From NCBI GenBank assembly GCA_025504975.1, contig JANUWI010000003.1:2294001-2358000 (forward strand): 64,000 nucleotides of DNA. The letters run 5' to 3'. Positions 21,759 to 32,685 of this stretch are shown here, piece after piece (the stretch's first letter is position 1; each line of letters opens with the position of its first letter). A model generated the notes under the pieces. It was not told the DNA's origin. It was given only the letters and a program-made list of their open reading frames with translations, and did no database searches. A program made the translations under genes and the position numbers. This stretch comes from Plenodomus lindquistii (taxonomy: Eukaryota > Ascomycota > Dothideomycetes > Pleosporales > Leptosphaeriaceae).

Positions 21759-22231
21759 TCATGACGTCCATCCGGACCGGGATGGGTAGTATTTAAAGTC
21801 AATATCTTCGATGATCGTAATGCGAAGTGTGCAGTTCAGGCGAGACCATACTTGCAGATATGACATACTAATTGGCACTATGTCCTGTGCTGTCAAAGTG
21901 GTGTGCCCCTCGAAGTCCAGCACGGTATCCTTGAGGTTGGATCGGCAAGCGATGATACACATTTGACCGATAGCTGTGCCATAGAAGGAGAGACAACAAG
22001 ACCTTTCCACGGATGCTGGGAACCAAGTGGAGCTTCTTCATCAGTCTCGACCTCCTTGGCATTGTCTTTGTCAACATCCTCGCCTTCTGTCTCCTTGCGG
22101 AAATGCACTTCCACTGAATCTCCAGCGGTGAGTCGAGGCGTATCAGAGCTGGCATTCTCCTCTGTGAAGTTGATGCGAAAAGATTCACTAAAACTCATGA
22201 GATGATACGTGTATTCTCTACGAGTGATCAA
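21759..22231 (-). pseudogene. frameshifted remnant of an unknown protein gene
   Basis: A minus frame from the ATG near 22197 reads MSFSESFRINFTEENASSDT, PRLTAGDSVEVHFRKETEGE and EEAPLGSQHPWKG, then becomes implausible. The adjacent frame picks up GTAIGQMCIIACRSNLKDTV, LDFEGHTTLTAQDIVPISMS and YLQVWSRLNCTLRITIIEDI, and stops at 21759. A one-base change near 22,010 would join them. The upstream part looks like a small beta-domain followed by an acidic linker, but I cannot name the family. It is divergent from vps33, with 275 nt between starts. Confidence 0.4.
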
Positions 22232-22506
22232 GGAATTATTATGTAAAACCTTTGTTATCTCTGCCGCTATAAAGGCCTAAGCGTCATGTTGTTAACATGA
22301 GATGGGAACGCAATTGATACAAGTGTCTGATTCAGGGCGTATGCAAGCGCCAAGATGTCGCGGTGCACGTGCCCGGAACCTGCGCGCGTGGATCATGGCC
22401 ACTGCCCCAACCTCTCTCATCAACCCCAGACTTTGGTACCCGAACAACGTCACGATGCTTCGACGGATATGACATTGTCTCCGCACCTGCATCTATATAA
22501 CTGACG

Positions 22507-24794
22507 ATGGCGCCAATCACACCTTTGAATGCAGCGGACATAACTGAGAAGGCGCGGCGGGATCTGCTGCTCCTGCTTGAGGGTGTAAGGTAATGTCATC
22601 GCAGCAATATACCACTCTAGCTAACAAAACCGCTCAGATAAGAGGAAAGAAGAATCTCGTGCTTGAGAAGACCTTAGCAGGACCCTTGAACTTGCTCGTC
22701 AAGTTCTCTACTCTGCAGGAGTATGGCGTAGACAAGCCGTTCTTCCTAGAGAACGACAATGTCGATTTCTCGCAGCGCAACATCGTCTTTCTCGTTAGAG
22801 GCGAGAAGGCGAAGACTGTGATGGCTGTTGCCGGTATGTTCTGTCTCCCTGTCTAGTGGGATTTTGTGCTTTGCGAACCGCGTGACATATACTGGGATCT
22901 TAAAAAGATGCTAGGCAGACAGTCTCTACTCTGCTTGGTCAAGTCTCGATCCCTACATCAATGCAAGAAGCGCTTTTATTGGATTGCCTATCAGGATTTT
23001 ATATAGGAACAGTCTATTGTACGGTGCTGACATAATACACAGATCAAATTAAGCGTATACGACGGGATAGCTCGACTGAGCATGAGTTCTCCATCTTCTG
23101 GGTGCCGAGACGCACTATGGTCTCTGATCAACTGCTTGAAGAAGCGGGTGTATTGGGCGAGGCTAGTGTGAGCGAGTGGCCATTGTACTTTGTGCCGTTA
23201 GCCGATGATGTACTCTCCCTAGAGTTGGAGGATTCAGTCACGGATCTGTACTTGGTGCGTATTCCCAGCTCTAGGATTGGCCATACATGCTCACACGGCG
23301 CAGAAAAAAGACCCAACATCCATCTACCTATCAGCCAAGGCCCTCATGCTTCAACAGCAAAAGTATGGGCTGTTCCCTAGGATCTTCGGCAAGGGGGACA
23401 ACGGCAAGCGGCTTGCTGATCTGCTTATCCGTATGCGTACAGAAGTCACAGCGAGCGAGAGCCCGAGTAGCACTGGGCCGTCTTTGCTGGGTCTGGCGCC
23501 TAGCTCGAACATCGACAGCCTGATAATCATAGATCGAGAGGTCGACTTTCCAACTGTTCTTCTCACACAGCTGACGTATGAGGGTCTTATCGACGAAGTC
23601 TTCAACATCACCGCAAACCAGACAGAGGTTGACTCATCAGTTGTCGGCGGCGCAGGAACACAGCCTGGCCAAACCGGCTCAGCATCAACGAGCATGAAGC
23701 GGAAGATCATGATCGACTCCAAAGATACGCTCTACAACGATCTGGGCGACGCGAACTTTGCTATCGTGGGCAACCTCCTGAACAAAGTAGCCCGGCGCCT
23801 GCAAAGCAGCACAGAACGCAACCAACTCGCCGCAAAAACCACCTCTGAGCTGCGAGAATTCGTCGCCAAACTACCAGGCTACCAAGCTGAGCAGGCCAGT
23901 CTCAAACTTCACACCTCCCTCGCCGAAGAAATCATCAAATACACACGCACAGATATCTTCACGCGCTCCCTAGAAGTCCAGCAAAACATCATGTCCGGCG
24001 CGGACCCAACAACCCAACACGACACCCTCACCGAGCTCATAAACCGCGACGTCCCACTCCCCCTCATCCTCCGCCTCCTCTGCCTCGAATCTACCACAAA
24101 CGCCGGCATCCGCCCCAAAGACCTCGACACCTTCAAACGCGCCATCATCCAAGCCTACGGCCCCCAACACATCCTCACGCTCGCATCCCTCGAGAAAATG
24201 GGCCTCCTCGGCATCCGCGGCGGCGTCGTCGGCATCAACAGCGCGCCCGCCAAACCCGGCTCAGTAACAAACTACACGCCGCTCCGCAAGACGCTGCGCC
24301 TCTGGGACGACGAAGTCAACGAGGCAAACCCCAACGACATCAGCTACACCTTCTCTGGCTACGCACCCCTCAGCATCCGCATTGTCCAGTCCATCATCCA
24401 GAAACAATCCCTGGCTAATATTATCAAACCACCCAGCACACCCGCTGCGTCTGCCCAGGCCAACCCGCTCGCACAAGGCCTACGCATTTTCGAGGACGCG
24501 GGGAAATATATCCGCGGCGCGTCGTTTGATCATGTGCAAAAGGGGGAGGAGAAGGCGGTTAAGGCGCGGAGCATGTTGAATGGGAGTCATGCTGATGCGG
24601 GCAAGACGGTGGTGGTGTTCTTTTTGGGGGGTGTGACGAGGGCGGAGATTGCGGCGTTGAGGTTTGTAGGGGGGAAGTTGGCGGAGGTTGGGGGCGAGGG
24701 GAGGGGGAGTAGGGTTGTGGTTTGTGCGACGAGTGTTGTTAGGGGAGATGATTTGGTGGGGGGTGCGGTGGAGGGAGTGGGGTTCAAGGGGTAG
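22507..24794 (+). CDS. vps33: Vps33, Sec1/Munc18-family subunit of HOPS/CORVET
   Basis: Four exons, 22507-22584, 22638-22833, 23043-23254 and 23304-24794 (658 residues); introns 53, 209 and 49 nt. The first exon gives MAPITPLNAADITEKARRDL. The second gives IRGKKNLVLEKTLAGPLNLL, the Vps33 N-terminal signature. Further landmarks are TEHEFSIFWVPRR, SEWPLYFVPLADDVLSLELE, DPTSIYLSAKALM, DSLIIIDREVDFPTVLLTQL, TYEGLIDEVF, LYNDLGDANFAIVGNLLNK and LPLILRLLCLESTTNAGIRP. The C-terminus is VVFFLGGVTRAEIAALRFVG. In the family Vps33 templates vacuolar SNARE assembly within HOPS/CORVET at endosomes and vacuole. The 209-nt second intron is rather long. The 3' end of the gene becomes very G-rich on the coding strand. 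Confidence 0.94.
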
Positions 24795-25036
24795 GTGGGG
24801 ATGGAAGACGGGGATGAAGGGGGTGATGGGAGCGCGGAAGTGTATACAGTTGAGTGTTCGTAATGTACGTTTGCGTCAGGGATAATGTGTCTGCACGTTC
24901 GTGAATAGGATTGGTCTAAACGACCAATACATATTTTTCACACACTATACTTCTATATACATGACAAGGGTATACAACGAACCAAGAAATGCCATCACCC
25001 CCCCCAAAGCTACAAATCAGAAACAGACTCCTGCCA
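24795..25036. other. convergent 3' flanks of vps33 and vta1
   Basis: 242 nt between two stop codons. Nothing else recognised. Confidence 0.5.
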
Positions 25037-26481
25037 TTAATTGGCACCCAGAGCTCTCAGCGCAATACGCAGTTCCTTGACAGCAGTCGCCGAGTCCTCA
25101 AAGTTCAGAGCAGATATGGCCCACTTGGCATGCTTTGTAGCTTCCATTATAGAGTCTTCGTCGGTTCTCAATGGTCCTTGTGCGGCTGGCGGAGGAGGAG
25201 GAGCGGCAGGTTGGGCATACGGGTTCTGCTGGGATGGAGACGAGTAACGCGGTTGTTGGGGAGGTGGATGTGGTGCTGGTGCGGTGTATTGATGTTGTTG
25301 TTGTTGGTGGAACACTTGCGGTTGTTGTGATTGTGGTTGCTGGTAAGGGTTTTGTGGTGGCTGTTGCGGAGCCTGTGCTGTGGGCGCAGGAGATGCAGCG
25401 TTCTGGTAGAAGCTGGCAGCATCGGAGACTGATGGCGCTTGCGAGACTTGAGGACTAGTTGGGAGTGAAGAGGTTAGCGGGTCATTGTCTATGGATGGTA
25501 CGGTGGTCAGGCCGGGTGCGCTTGGCTCTGCTGTGAAGGTAGGAGGTTCGGCGTCCGTCTTGGGGAAGTAGCCACCACCGACAGAGACTACAGAGCCCTG
25601 ACGGGATGAAGCTGGCTGCGACATGGGAGACACGTCGTTGTGGGAGTTTTGGGTGTAGCCTGTGGGAGCAGAGGGTAACTGAGGAGGAGGCGACAGTTGG
25701 GGCGCGGAGAAGGTAGGTGACGGCTGGACATCAGTATTGGGTGCCGATTCGACGTACGATTGGTATGGATTCTGGGGCGGCTGCATTTGGTTGCCTTGGT
25801 TGATGCGCTGGACCTCGGGGTCGCTTGGATCAAGATCAGGCGGTGACAGGATCTCTGGTTGTTCTTGTACGGGGTTGGTAAGGTTTGGGTCTTCGCCTGC
25901 CTTGAGGGCTTTGACTATGCGCAGAGCGTGGTACTTGGCGAATTTTGTCTTGGATGCGATCTCTGGGTCAGAGTCCTTCTTCCATATCGACAGGGTTTCG
26001 AGAAAGGTCGAGGCGGCGAGGAGTGTGTCTGCTGTCGCGCTGTCTCGGCGTCAGCAAATGTCCTGGCGCAGGATTGCTCGATGGTGCTTACCCATTGGCT
26101 CTGTTCTCTGCCATTTCCCTCTCTCCCTTTGCGAATGTTTGCAGGGCGAACTGTTCGCAGTATGCGCTTGCGGCTGTGTCGTCGAGCAAGGCATCCTCGT
26201 TGGGGAGGTTGGCCTTTGCCTGCTCGAGCTTCTCCATGAGGTCGGTGGTGTAGGCGGTGCATGCTTGGTCGGCCGAGTGTAGGCCACTGGCAATGATTCG
26301 CTGGACAATGGAGAAGCGCACTGTGCGGTCAGTCCGTCTGAAGTGCCATGGGGCGCGCGCCTGGCGGAGAGTACTCACGCCAGTAGGTGACAATGGGCTT
26401 GTGACGCTCGAGCTGGGCGGCGCGCTTGGCGAAAGACGCGAGCTGGAGGCCCTTGAGCTTTGCGGGGATCGTGTCCGCCAT
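25037..26481 (-). CDS. vta1: Vta1-like ESCRT regulator (Vps4 activator)
   Basis: Three exons on minus: 26379-26481, 26092-26320 and 25037-26039 (444 residues); introns 58 and 52 nt. The N-terminus MADTIPAKLKGLQLASFAKR, then RHKPIVTYW, RFSIVQRIIASGLHSADQAC and SIWKKDSDPEIASKTKFAKY, is the two-MIT-like domain of Vta1/LIP5 (about residues 1-165). A long Pro/Gln/Ser linker follows (about 175-385). The C-terminal helical pair SIMEATKHAKWAISALNFED, SATAVKELRIALRALGAN is the Vps4-binding dimerisation domain. In the family Vta1 binds ESCRT-III and stimulates the Vps4 ATPase at the endosome. It is head to head with the PDI gene, 263 nt between ATGs. Confidence 0.93.
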
Positions 26482-26744
26482 CTTGGTGTTTGATCTGGTG
26501 GAAGAGATGCAGTCCACAATGTGGTCACAGGCGGCCGGCACTCCTCTACAATCCCTGTCAGGCCATGCATGCCCCGCAACGCGCTAGGACCAGCCGTTTC
26601 CGCCGCAGAGCTTCAGTTCTACACGCGCGAAAGGACAACCTGGCAACATGATGTGACGCCCATTTATAGCCCTGCGCTGACACACGCCACCTTCTTCTTC
26701 CTCACCAAGTCCACCTTGATACCTTGCACCCTCTGACAGCCATC
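26482..26744. promoter_or_regulatory. shared divergent promoter of vta1 and the PDI-like gene
   Basis: 263 nt between two oppositely oriented start codons must hold both core promoters. A CACCTTCTTCTTCCTCACC pyrimidine tract precedes the PDI ATG. Confidence 0.5.
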
Positions 26745-28308
26745 ATGGTGCGCTCAACAGCCCTGCTTGCTGCTACCGCGGCACTCGCACTCAACGCGCA
26801 GGCCGAGAGCATCTACGGCAAAGGGTCCAGCGTCGTACAAATCAATGGCATGGACTACGACAGAGTCATTGCAAAGTCAAACTACACCTCTGTAAGTCGG
26901 CAATTCCTTGTCCATACCATAGCGCTTCGATACTAACCACCACTTAGATTGTCGAGTAAGTGAAGAACCGCCCATTGCCTCCAACTCGGCCCTTTCTTAC
27001 CCATCCCCCAGATTCTACGCGCCATGGTGTGGCCACTGCAAGAACCTCAAACCCGCATACGAGACAGCCGCCAAGTCCCTCGCAGGCATCGCCAAGGTCG
27101 CCGCCGTCAACTGCGATGACGAGATGAATAAGCCTTTCTGCGGTCAGATGGGCGTGCAAGGCTTCCCGACACTCAAGATTGTCCGACCTGGCAAGAAGCC
27201 TGGAAAGCCCACTGTCGAGGACTACCAAGGCCCGCGCTCAGCCAAGGGCATCGTCGAGGCAGTCAAGGACAAGGTCCCCAACATCGTCAAGAGGGTCAAT
27301 GACAAGAGCCTGGACGAGTGGTTGCAAGAGACCAAGGACAGCGCAAAGGCAATCTTGTTCAGCGATAAGGGTGCCGTTAGCGCTACTCTTCGTGCGCTGG
27401 CCATTGACTTTGCTGGACTTGTGTCCATCGCTCAAGTCAAGAAGTCGGAAAAGGCTACTGTGGAGAAGTACGGCATTACTCAATTCCCAAGCTTGATTCT
27501 CCTCCCAGCTGGCTCAGACACACCGATAAAGTACGACGGCAAGGTCGAGAAAGCTGCCATGGTCGAATTCCTGTCCCAAGTCGCCCCGCCAAACCCCGAT
27601 TGCCCAGCTCCCAAGGCGAAGAAGCCCAAAGCCAAGAAGGACAGCAAAAAAGAGTCCAAGTCTTCGAGCAAATTTGCCAAAGCTTCTTCCGCCCACAAGT
27701 CCGCCGATGCCTCGTCAGCGGCTGCTTCAGCTTCCGACGAGACTGTCGAAGAACCCATCGCAGCCACTGAATCGCCTGACCCCAACGTCAAGGATGAGTC
27801 CACACCCGAGCCAATTGTCATCCCAGAGGAGGAGCTCAAGCCTACAATCTCCATTCTCGCCGAGGCTGCCGAGCTCCAGTCACTTTGCTTGAACGAGAAG
27901 AGCAAGACTTGCATCCTCGCCATCTTGCCCGCGGATGAATCGTCAGAGTCTGCCACGACTGCCATTGCCTCTCTCGCATCTATTCACAAGAAGTACGAAT
28001 CCATCGGTAGCAATCTATTCCCCTTCGTTGGAGTATCAGCTTCAAACCCCGTTGCAGCCAGTCTGCTCAGCGAGCTGAGCCTCGGAGCACCTGAGCAGGT
28101 TCACCTCGTCGCTACGAATGGTAAGCGTTCGTGGTACAAGAAGTACCCCGGTAGTGCGTTTGGCGTCGAAGAGATTGAGACCTGGGTCGATGCTATTCGC
28201 ATGGGCGAGGGCAAGAAGGAAAAGTTACCTGAGTCTCTCTTAGCCGGTGGCGAGAAGCCTGCAGTCACAGAGGAGAAGGTTGCGGAGCCAGAGCACAACG
28301 AGCTCTGA
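26745..28308 (+). CDS. protein disulfide isomerase family protein (PDIA6/Mpd1-like)
   Basis: Three exons, 26745-26891, 26948-26955 and 27012-28308 (483 residues), with two 56-nt introns. Exon 2 is only 8 nt (ATTGTCGA), contributing Ile-Val and part of Glu. It is essential, since it gives NYTSIVEFYAPWCGHCKNL with the CGHC active site (about residues 59-62). The N-terminus MVRSTALLAATAALALNAQA is a signal peptide. The catalytic thioredoxin domain spans about 25-140 (GVQGFPTLKIVRPG with the cis-Pro). A second thioredoxin-like domain without CxxC follows (about 150-265, YGITQFPSLILLPAG). Then come a Lys/Ser-rich linker and a third, degenerate thioredoxin-like region. The C-terminus is ...EPEHNEL, a HDEL-like ER retrieval signal. 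Domain order resembles P5/Mpd1-type PDIs; the exact orthologue is uncertain. Confidence 0.9.
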
Positions 28309-30248
28309 GTGTTAGTAGTCAGTATATAAAGCGTGTGTGGGTTACAATCAGATGGTCAAAAGTTACAATGATATATGAAGCCCTATTTCCTGTTTCCCCC
28401 ACTTTTACTACGATGCACATATCAGCGCCCTATAGTCACCAAGGTAATTTACGTACCAGCGCAACGGCGCATGACATGGCCAGGAGATAACAAGGTAATT
28501 CACATACTAGGGCAGCGACGCATGACATACCGAGGAGACGACCATGACTTCGAAATCACCACAGCTTCGAAGGATCATGTCCTGTGGTGATCACGGTATA
28601 TAAACCCTCCCTCAACATCTCTCTCACTTCTTCTTCTCATTCACACACCTTCCTCCTCACTTATCGAAGGAGAAAACATGTGGTGGCATGGTCGGCCGAA
28701 AAGCTGGTAAAGTATTCGAGATGTCCTCGTCTGCTGTTCCGTCGTCTACTCAAAAAAAACCCCCAAACGACAACGATATGTGTGTTCCAAATCACCTGTG
28801 CTCATAATGATGAGCGGACACTAGCTTTGTGGTTCCAAAAATGATACTACAGTCATGACATGTGTCCCCACCCATGCCGCGAAGAATATAATAAACCCTC
28901 CTCTCTCGCTCCTAGGTCTCAGTCTCTTTATCCTCACACCACCTTGCGCTGTTTCCAGAAACAAACTACTAGAACAACCATGGCTTTTGCGAAAAATCCG
29001 GCACTCGTCCGGTTTATGACTCTGGGAGTGTGCCGCTCGTTCTCAATACGCAGGAATTCGAGTCTAAGACTGGCTGGTGGAGAGCGAGGACCGGAAACAG
29101 AAATAACATTATGCAATGGCTGCCGTCGCGGCTGGAGGAAAAGCCAAAGGAGGATTTTGATGTGTGTGTTTTCCCAAAAGTAACACCGCCACAGCCATGG
29201 CTGTGCCGAAAGAAAATCACTGAACGAGATATGAGTCTTCTGGCAGTGTCGTTCGTTTCCAAAAGGCACATGTTCGCCAACGCTATAGCTAGCTAGTAGA
29301 GACGAGAGCAAGAATCGAAAACAACAGCAACCCGATGCTATGTCTGTGGTCGCGGCTGGTGTTGAAAACAAAAGGGGGAAAGTTTTGATGTGGGGCCCCG
29401 GTCTGAAATACCACCCTGCAGATAAAATGGTCTGTGGCGAGCTGTGTGTAGGCATGGTAGTGGCGAGGAGTATAAAGTCTCTGGGGCCAGGGCTTCGTTA
29501 CTTCTTCATCACACTCGTGCACTTGTCCGTTTCGAAAGGGTGCCATAAAACGTACATGGTGTGTCTGAAACTTTCAGATGACGACCCTATGATCGTTGTG
29601 TGAGATTTTCAAAAATCGCATATGCAGATGGAATGTGTGTGTGCGGCTTCTGAGTCCGAGTTTAAAGCCTTCAGGGAGTAGGGCTACGTTAGTCGTCCAT
29701 CGCATTCGTGCGCTTGTTCAGTTCACCTTGATGATGGTCTTGACTGGAAAACAACATACTAGCGTCGTGATGTTTGATCTGCGCTCTGTGGCTTCTTCTC
29801 CAAAGGTGAAGCAAGAGACTCTCATGGTGTTTGCTCGACTGGCAGTGGTTATGATTGTCGCCGGAGCCGGTACTGTTAAGCGTCTAGACTATGAGGGTAT
29901 GCGGTAGAAAGTACAATGTCGAAATCTCGCCATGATATAGGCCGCGAATGCTTCTTGCGGCGATGGCTCGAAACCAGACGGCGAAGCACACATGTCTGCT
30001 GTCCCCTGCATGCAATGCTACGAAGACTTGAGGACCTCGTTTCATGTCTGCGACTCTCAGAAATATATACTGTCTATGCAATATCTGCTCCTCAGCGCGT
30101 GTGCCATCATCGCTAGCCCAACATCCCAGACGCAGGAATCTGAACGATCTTGTCTTATGAGTAGTCTAGGGCAGTTTAGATTGCGTGTAATGCAGTGTAT
30201 GTGAACATCCAGATGATTTCATTCGCAGTAATCGATAACGAAGTATGC
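28309..30248. repeat. gene-free interval made of decayed, partly tandem repeats
   Basis: A 51-bp two-copy tandem at 28440-28490 and 28491-28539. Modules with a TATAAA-like box followed by CCCTCC/TCTCT, CACAC and ACTT/CTTGC recur at about 28,597, 28,889, 29,470 and 29,663. The segment around GGCTG(C/T)(C/G)GTCGCGGCTGG at 29111-29165 recurs at 29335-29392. The stretch 29445-29540 recurs at 29630-29720 (GTGTGT..., AGT(A/T)TAAAG, GGGCT(T/A)CGTTA, CTCGTGC(A/G)CTTGT). Short ORFs (for example ATG at 28981, 66 codons) are not conserved between copies. This looks like a decayed multicopy repeat or small-gene family. Confidence 0.55.
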
Positions 30249-32212
30249 TCATGGTATATCAGCATCATCGTCATCCCCTCCAAATCCAAAGCTGAACCCA
30301 CCAGCCTCCTCTTCCTCTTCCACACCCTTCGTAAGCACCTCCCACTTACCCCGTCCCTTCTTCCCCCTCTTCTCCAGCTCCGCCAACCCCTCCTCCAAAA
30401 TCTCCGGATACTGCTCGCCCAATCGTTCCACAAACAACTCATACGCCCTATCACATACATCCTCCTTGAACCCACTAACCTCGCCCCTCTGATCCCTCAA
30501 GAAAGCCAGGACATCAGGTAACTTCTTCCTCGGGACAAAGTTCTGCGTCAACGCCAGACTGTCTTCCAAATTGAGCACGAGATGAAACCATCCAGACGGT
30601 ACATGCAGGACCTCGCCTGTATAGCAGATGCCTTCCTTACAGCCAGGCGTCTGCCGCGCAAGTTCATGAAACGTCAACATGTACTCTGCGATACTGAGCG
30701 GACTTGTGATCTCGCTCTGGTCGTCGCTGATGATAACACCAGGCGGTGGTTCAATGCCCGGTCCGGCGGGGAACATGAGCCAGTATTTGCTTCCGGTCAA
30801 CACGGCGTTCCATGCGCTCGTCGCGTTGGGGTCTTTGTGGAAGGTGCTGCCGCTGCGTGCAGGGCCCATGATCATCCAGCGGCAGTCTGGGCGGTGCTCT
30901 TCCAATACGCTGAAGAGGTCGTCGCCGAAGCAGGTTGGGCTCCAGTAGGATGCGTGCGGGGAGTGAGGGGGTGCAGTGATGTCGATGTTGGTTTTTGGGG
31001 CGAAGCCGCGGTCAAAGAGGTAGAGAGGGGATTCATCGGCGTTGTCGTGCATGTAGGTCATGTAGGTGGACATGGGCCAGTCTACGGCTTCGGCGCGGAA
31101 TTTCGTGTCGGGGTATTTGGAGAGAAGGTATTCGGGGGTCCAGGTGCCGTAGACTGGCCATTCTTTGACGGGTGAGGTGAGCATGAAGGGCTTGTCGACC
31201 CAGGTCTCGGCGTATTCTTCGTATGTCAGGTCGGTTAATCGCGCTATCTCGTTACTTTTGGGTATCTTGGTGGCGTAGGAGTTGAGTGGCGTGTGAGCAC
31301 ATTGGAACGGTCGATAGAGGCTATCTGAGAACAAGTTGGTGCAAGGTATTGATGTGACATTGCCCCTGGGTATGCGAAGATATGTTGCTCGCCATGTTCC
31401 TTGCCACTCGAAATCCTGCGGTGGTGAACTGGTCGCTTGTTAGCAACCTCAGATAAAAAAATGTTTTTGTTGTGATGAGCATGAGCAAGCCGCAGATTGC
31501 AGATACAAAGAACATATCATGTTCAAAGTGGAATTCTTTGTGCCGCCTATTTGAACGATCTTGCTCATTTTCTGGGTATATATGACGACACTTGGGTCAG
31601 GCACTCGAAAGCAAGACACGAATATTCTGACTTCGAATATCCTGCAAGCGAGACATGAATATTCTGTTTCGAAAATATTGCAAGCGAGACTCTGCCCCAG
31701 TGGCTCTCCCAGGTTTGGAAACAATAGTGAGGCGTACGAAACCCTTCCAGAGTACAAGAGATTGGTTGAGGAGACAATGACAGGGTGCGGTTCCTCTATA
31801 TGACTCCAAGTATGACTGGACAGATGAAACAGGAAAGGCGGGAACAACGTCTCGTCACATAAACTCACCTCACAAACAAGGCCCTCCAAAGTTCGTCCAA
31901 TCTAGTGAAAGCGTACAGTGCTCGACATGTGCTTCCCAGCCGCAACAAGACGTCAGCATCGAATGACTCAAAAATGTGGCTCAGAAGCTCGTCGGGCAAC
32001 CTGGCGAACAGTCCACACCGTGACTTGATATTCTCAGATGCGGTGTACGCATTGCCAGCGGGCTTGATCCCTAGCGGATGTGAAGGAACGGCTGCAGCCA
32101 CGAAGTCATCGTCGTTGTCGTCGAAATTCGCCTCCCTCGAGATTTTGATTTTTTTGGAGGGTCGTGATTCGACCGAGGCGGTGCTGCCGTGTTCAAGGAT
32201 TCCGGGCGCCAT
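30249..32212 (-). CDS. F-box / JmjC-domain protein (JMJD6-like oxygenase fold)
   Basis: Two exons on minus, 31869-32212 and 30249-31428 (507 residues), with a 440-nt intron (GTGAGT...GACCAG). The N-terminus MAPGILEHGSTASVESRPSK is basic. Then an F-box (about 75-115): GLFARLPDELLSHIFESFDA, DVLLRLGSTCRALYAFTRLD, ELWRALF. Exon 2 begins SPPQDFEWQGTWRATYLRIP. The JmjC core has STFHKDPNATSAWNAVLTGS (Fe ligands His about 312 and Asp about 314), KYWLMFP, and LHVPSGWFHLVLNLEDSLAL (third ligand His about 397). The tail is charged and Gly/Asp-rich. F-box plus JmjC in one chain is known in fungi. The oxygenase substrate (histone, splicing factor or other) is unknown. It is head to head with eIF4A. Confidence 0.9.
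31611..31690. repeat. approx. 36-bp imperfect tandem repeat inside the F-box/JmjC intron
   Basis: GCAAG(A/CGAGA)CA(C/T)GAATATTCTG...TTCGAA(T/A)AT recurs about 2.3 times (from 31611, 31644 and 31680). It lies in the unusually long 440-nt intron. Confidence 0.6.
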
Positions 32213-32685
32213 GTTCCTACCGACTTGAGAACAATGCTTGTGGATTGCAAAGCGCACACGGACACAATCAGCAGTACGATGACTCCTGCAAAGGATGACG
32301 ACCCATAGACCGCGTGAGCAGGGCGATGGGAGCATCGACCGGTTCTCGATATTGCGCCCGTCCGTCCAAATTCCACGCTAAGGCGAATCTGGTTTAGGTA
32401 ACCTAAGTGATTCCAAGCGCCGCACGCTTTTTTTTCGCCCAACGGGATCATATATCAGCGTTGCCCTCCGTCGCTCCTGCCACCACCCATTCACACAAAC
32501 TACACCTCAACAACCACACACCCCAGATACCCTTTTTCCTCGCTCGCACGAGGATTTGGTATCTTGCACACACAACCACTTCACACTCGCGGCGGCATCC
32601 ACAGGATCCCCCGCCTTACCCCACTACGAGCAAATCTTCGACTACGGTCCAGCACCAGTAGTCGCACGCGCTCTTTCTCGCAATC
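32213..32685. promoter_or_regulatory. shared divergent promoter of the F-box/JmjC gene and eIF4A
   Basis: 473 nt between opposite start codons. A near-palindrome TTAGGTAACCTAA lies at about 32394-32406. The eIF4A side has a C/A-rich leader typical of highly expressed fungal genes. No TATA box is obvious. Confidence 0.45.

Noticed and set aside
28981..29183. Short ORF beginning MAFAKNPALVRFM in the repeat array
   Set aside because: It lies inside degenerate repeats and the frame is not kept in the other copies.
30582..31175. 197-codon plus-strand frame over the F-box/JmjC gene
   Set aside because: Shadow of the JmjC exon. The minus strand has all metal-binding residues and a complete frame.
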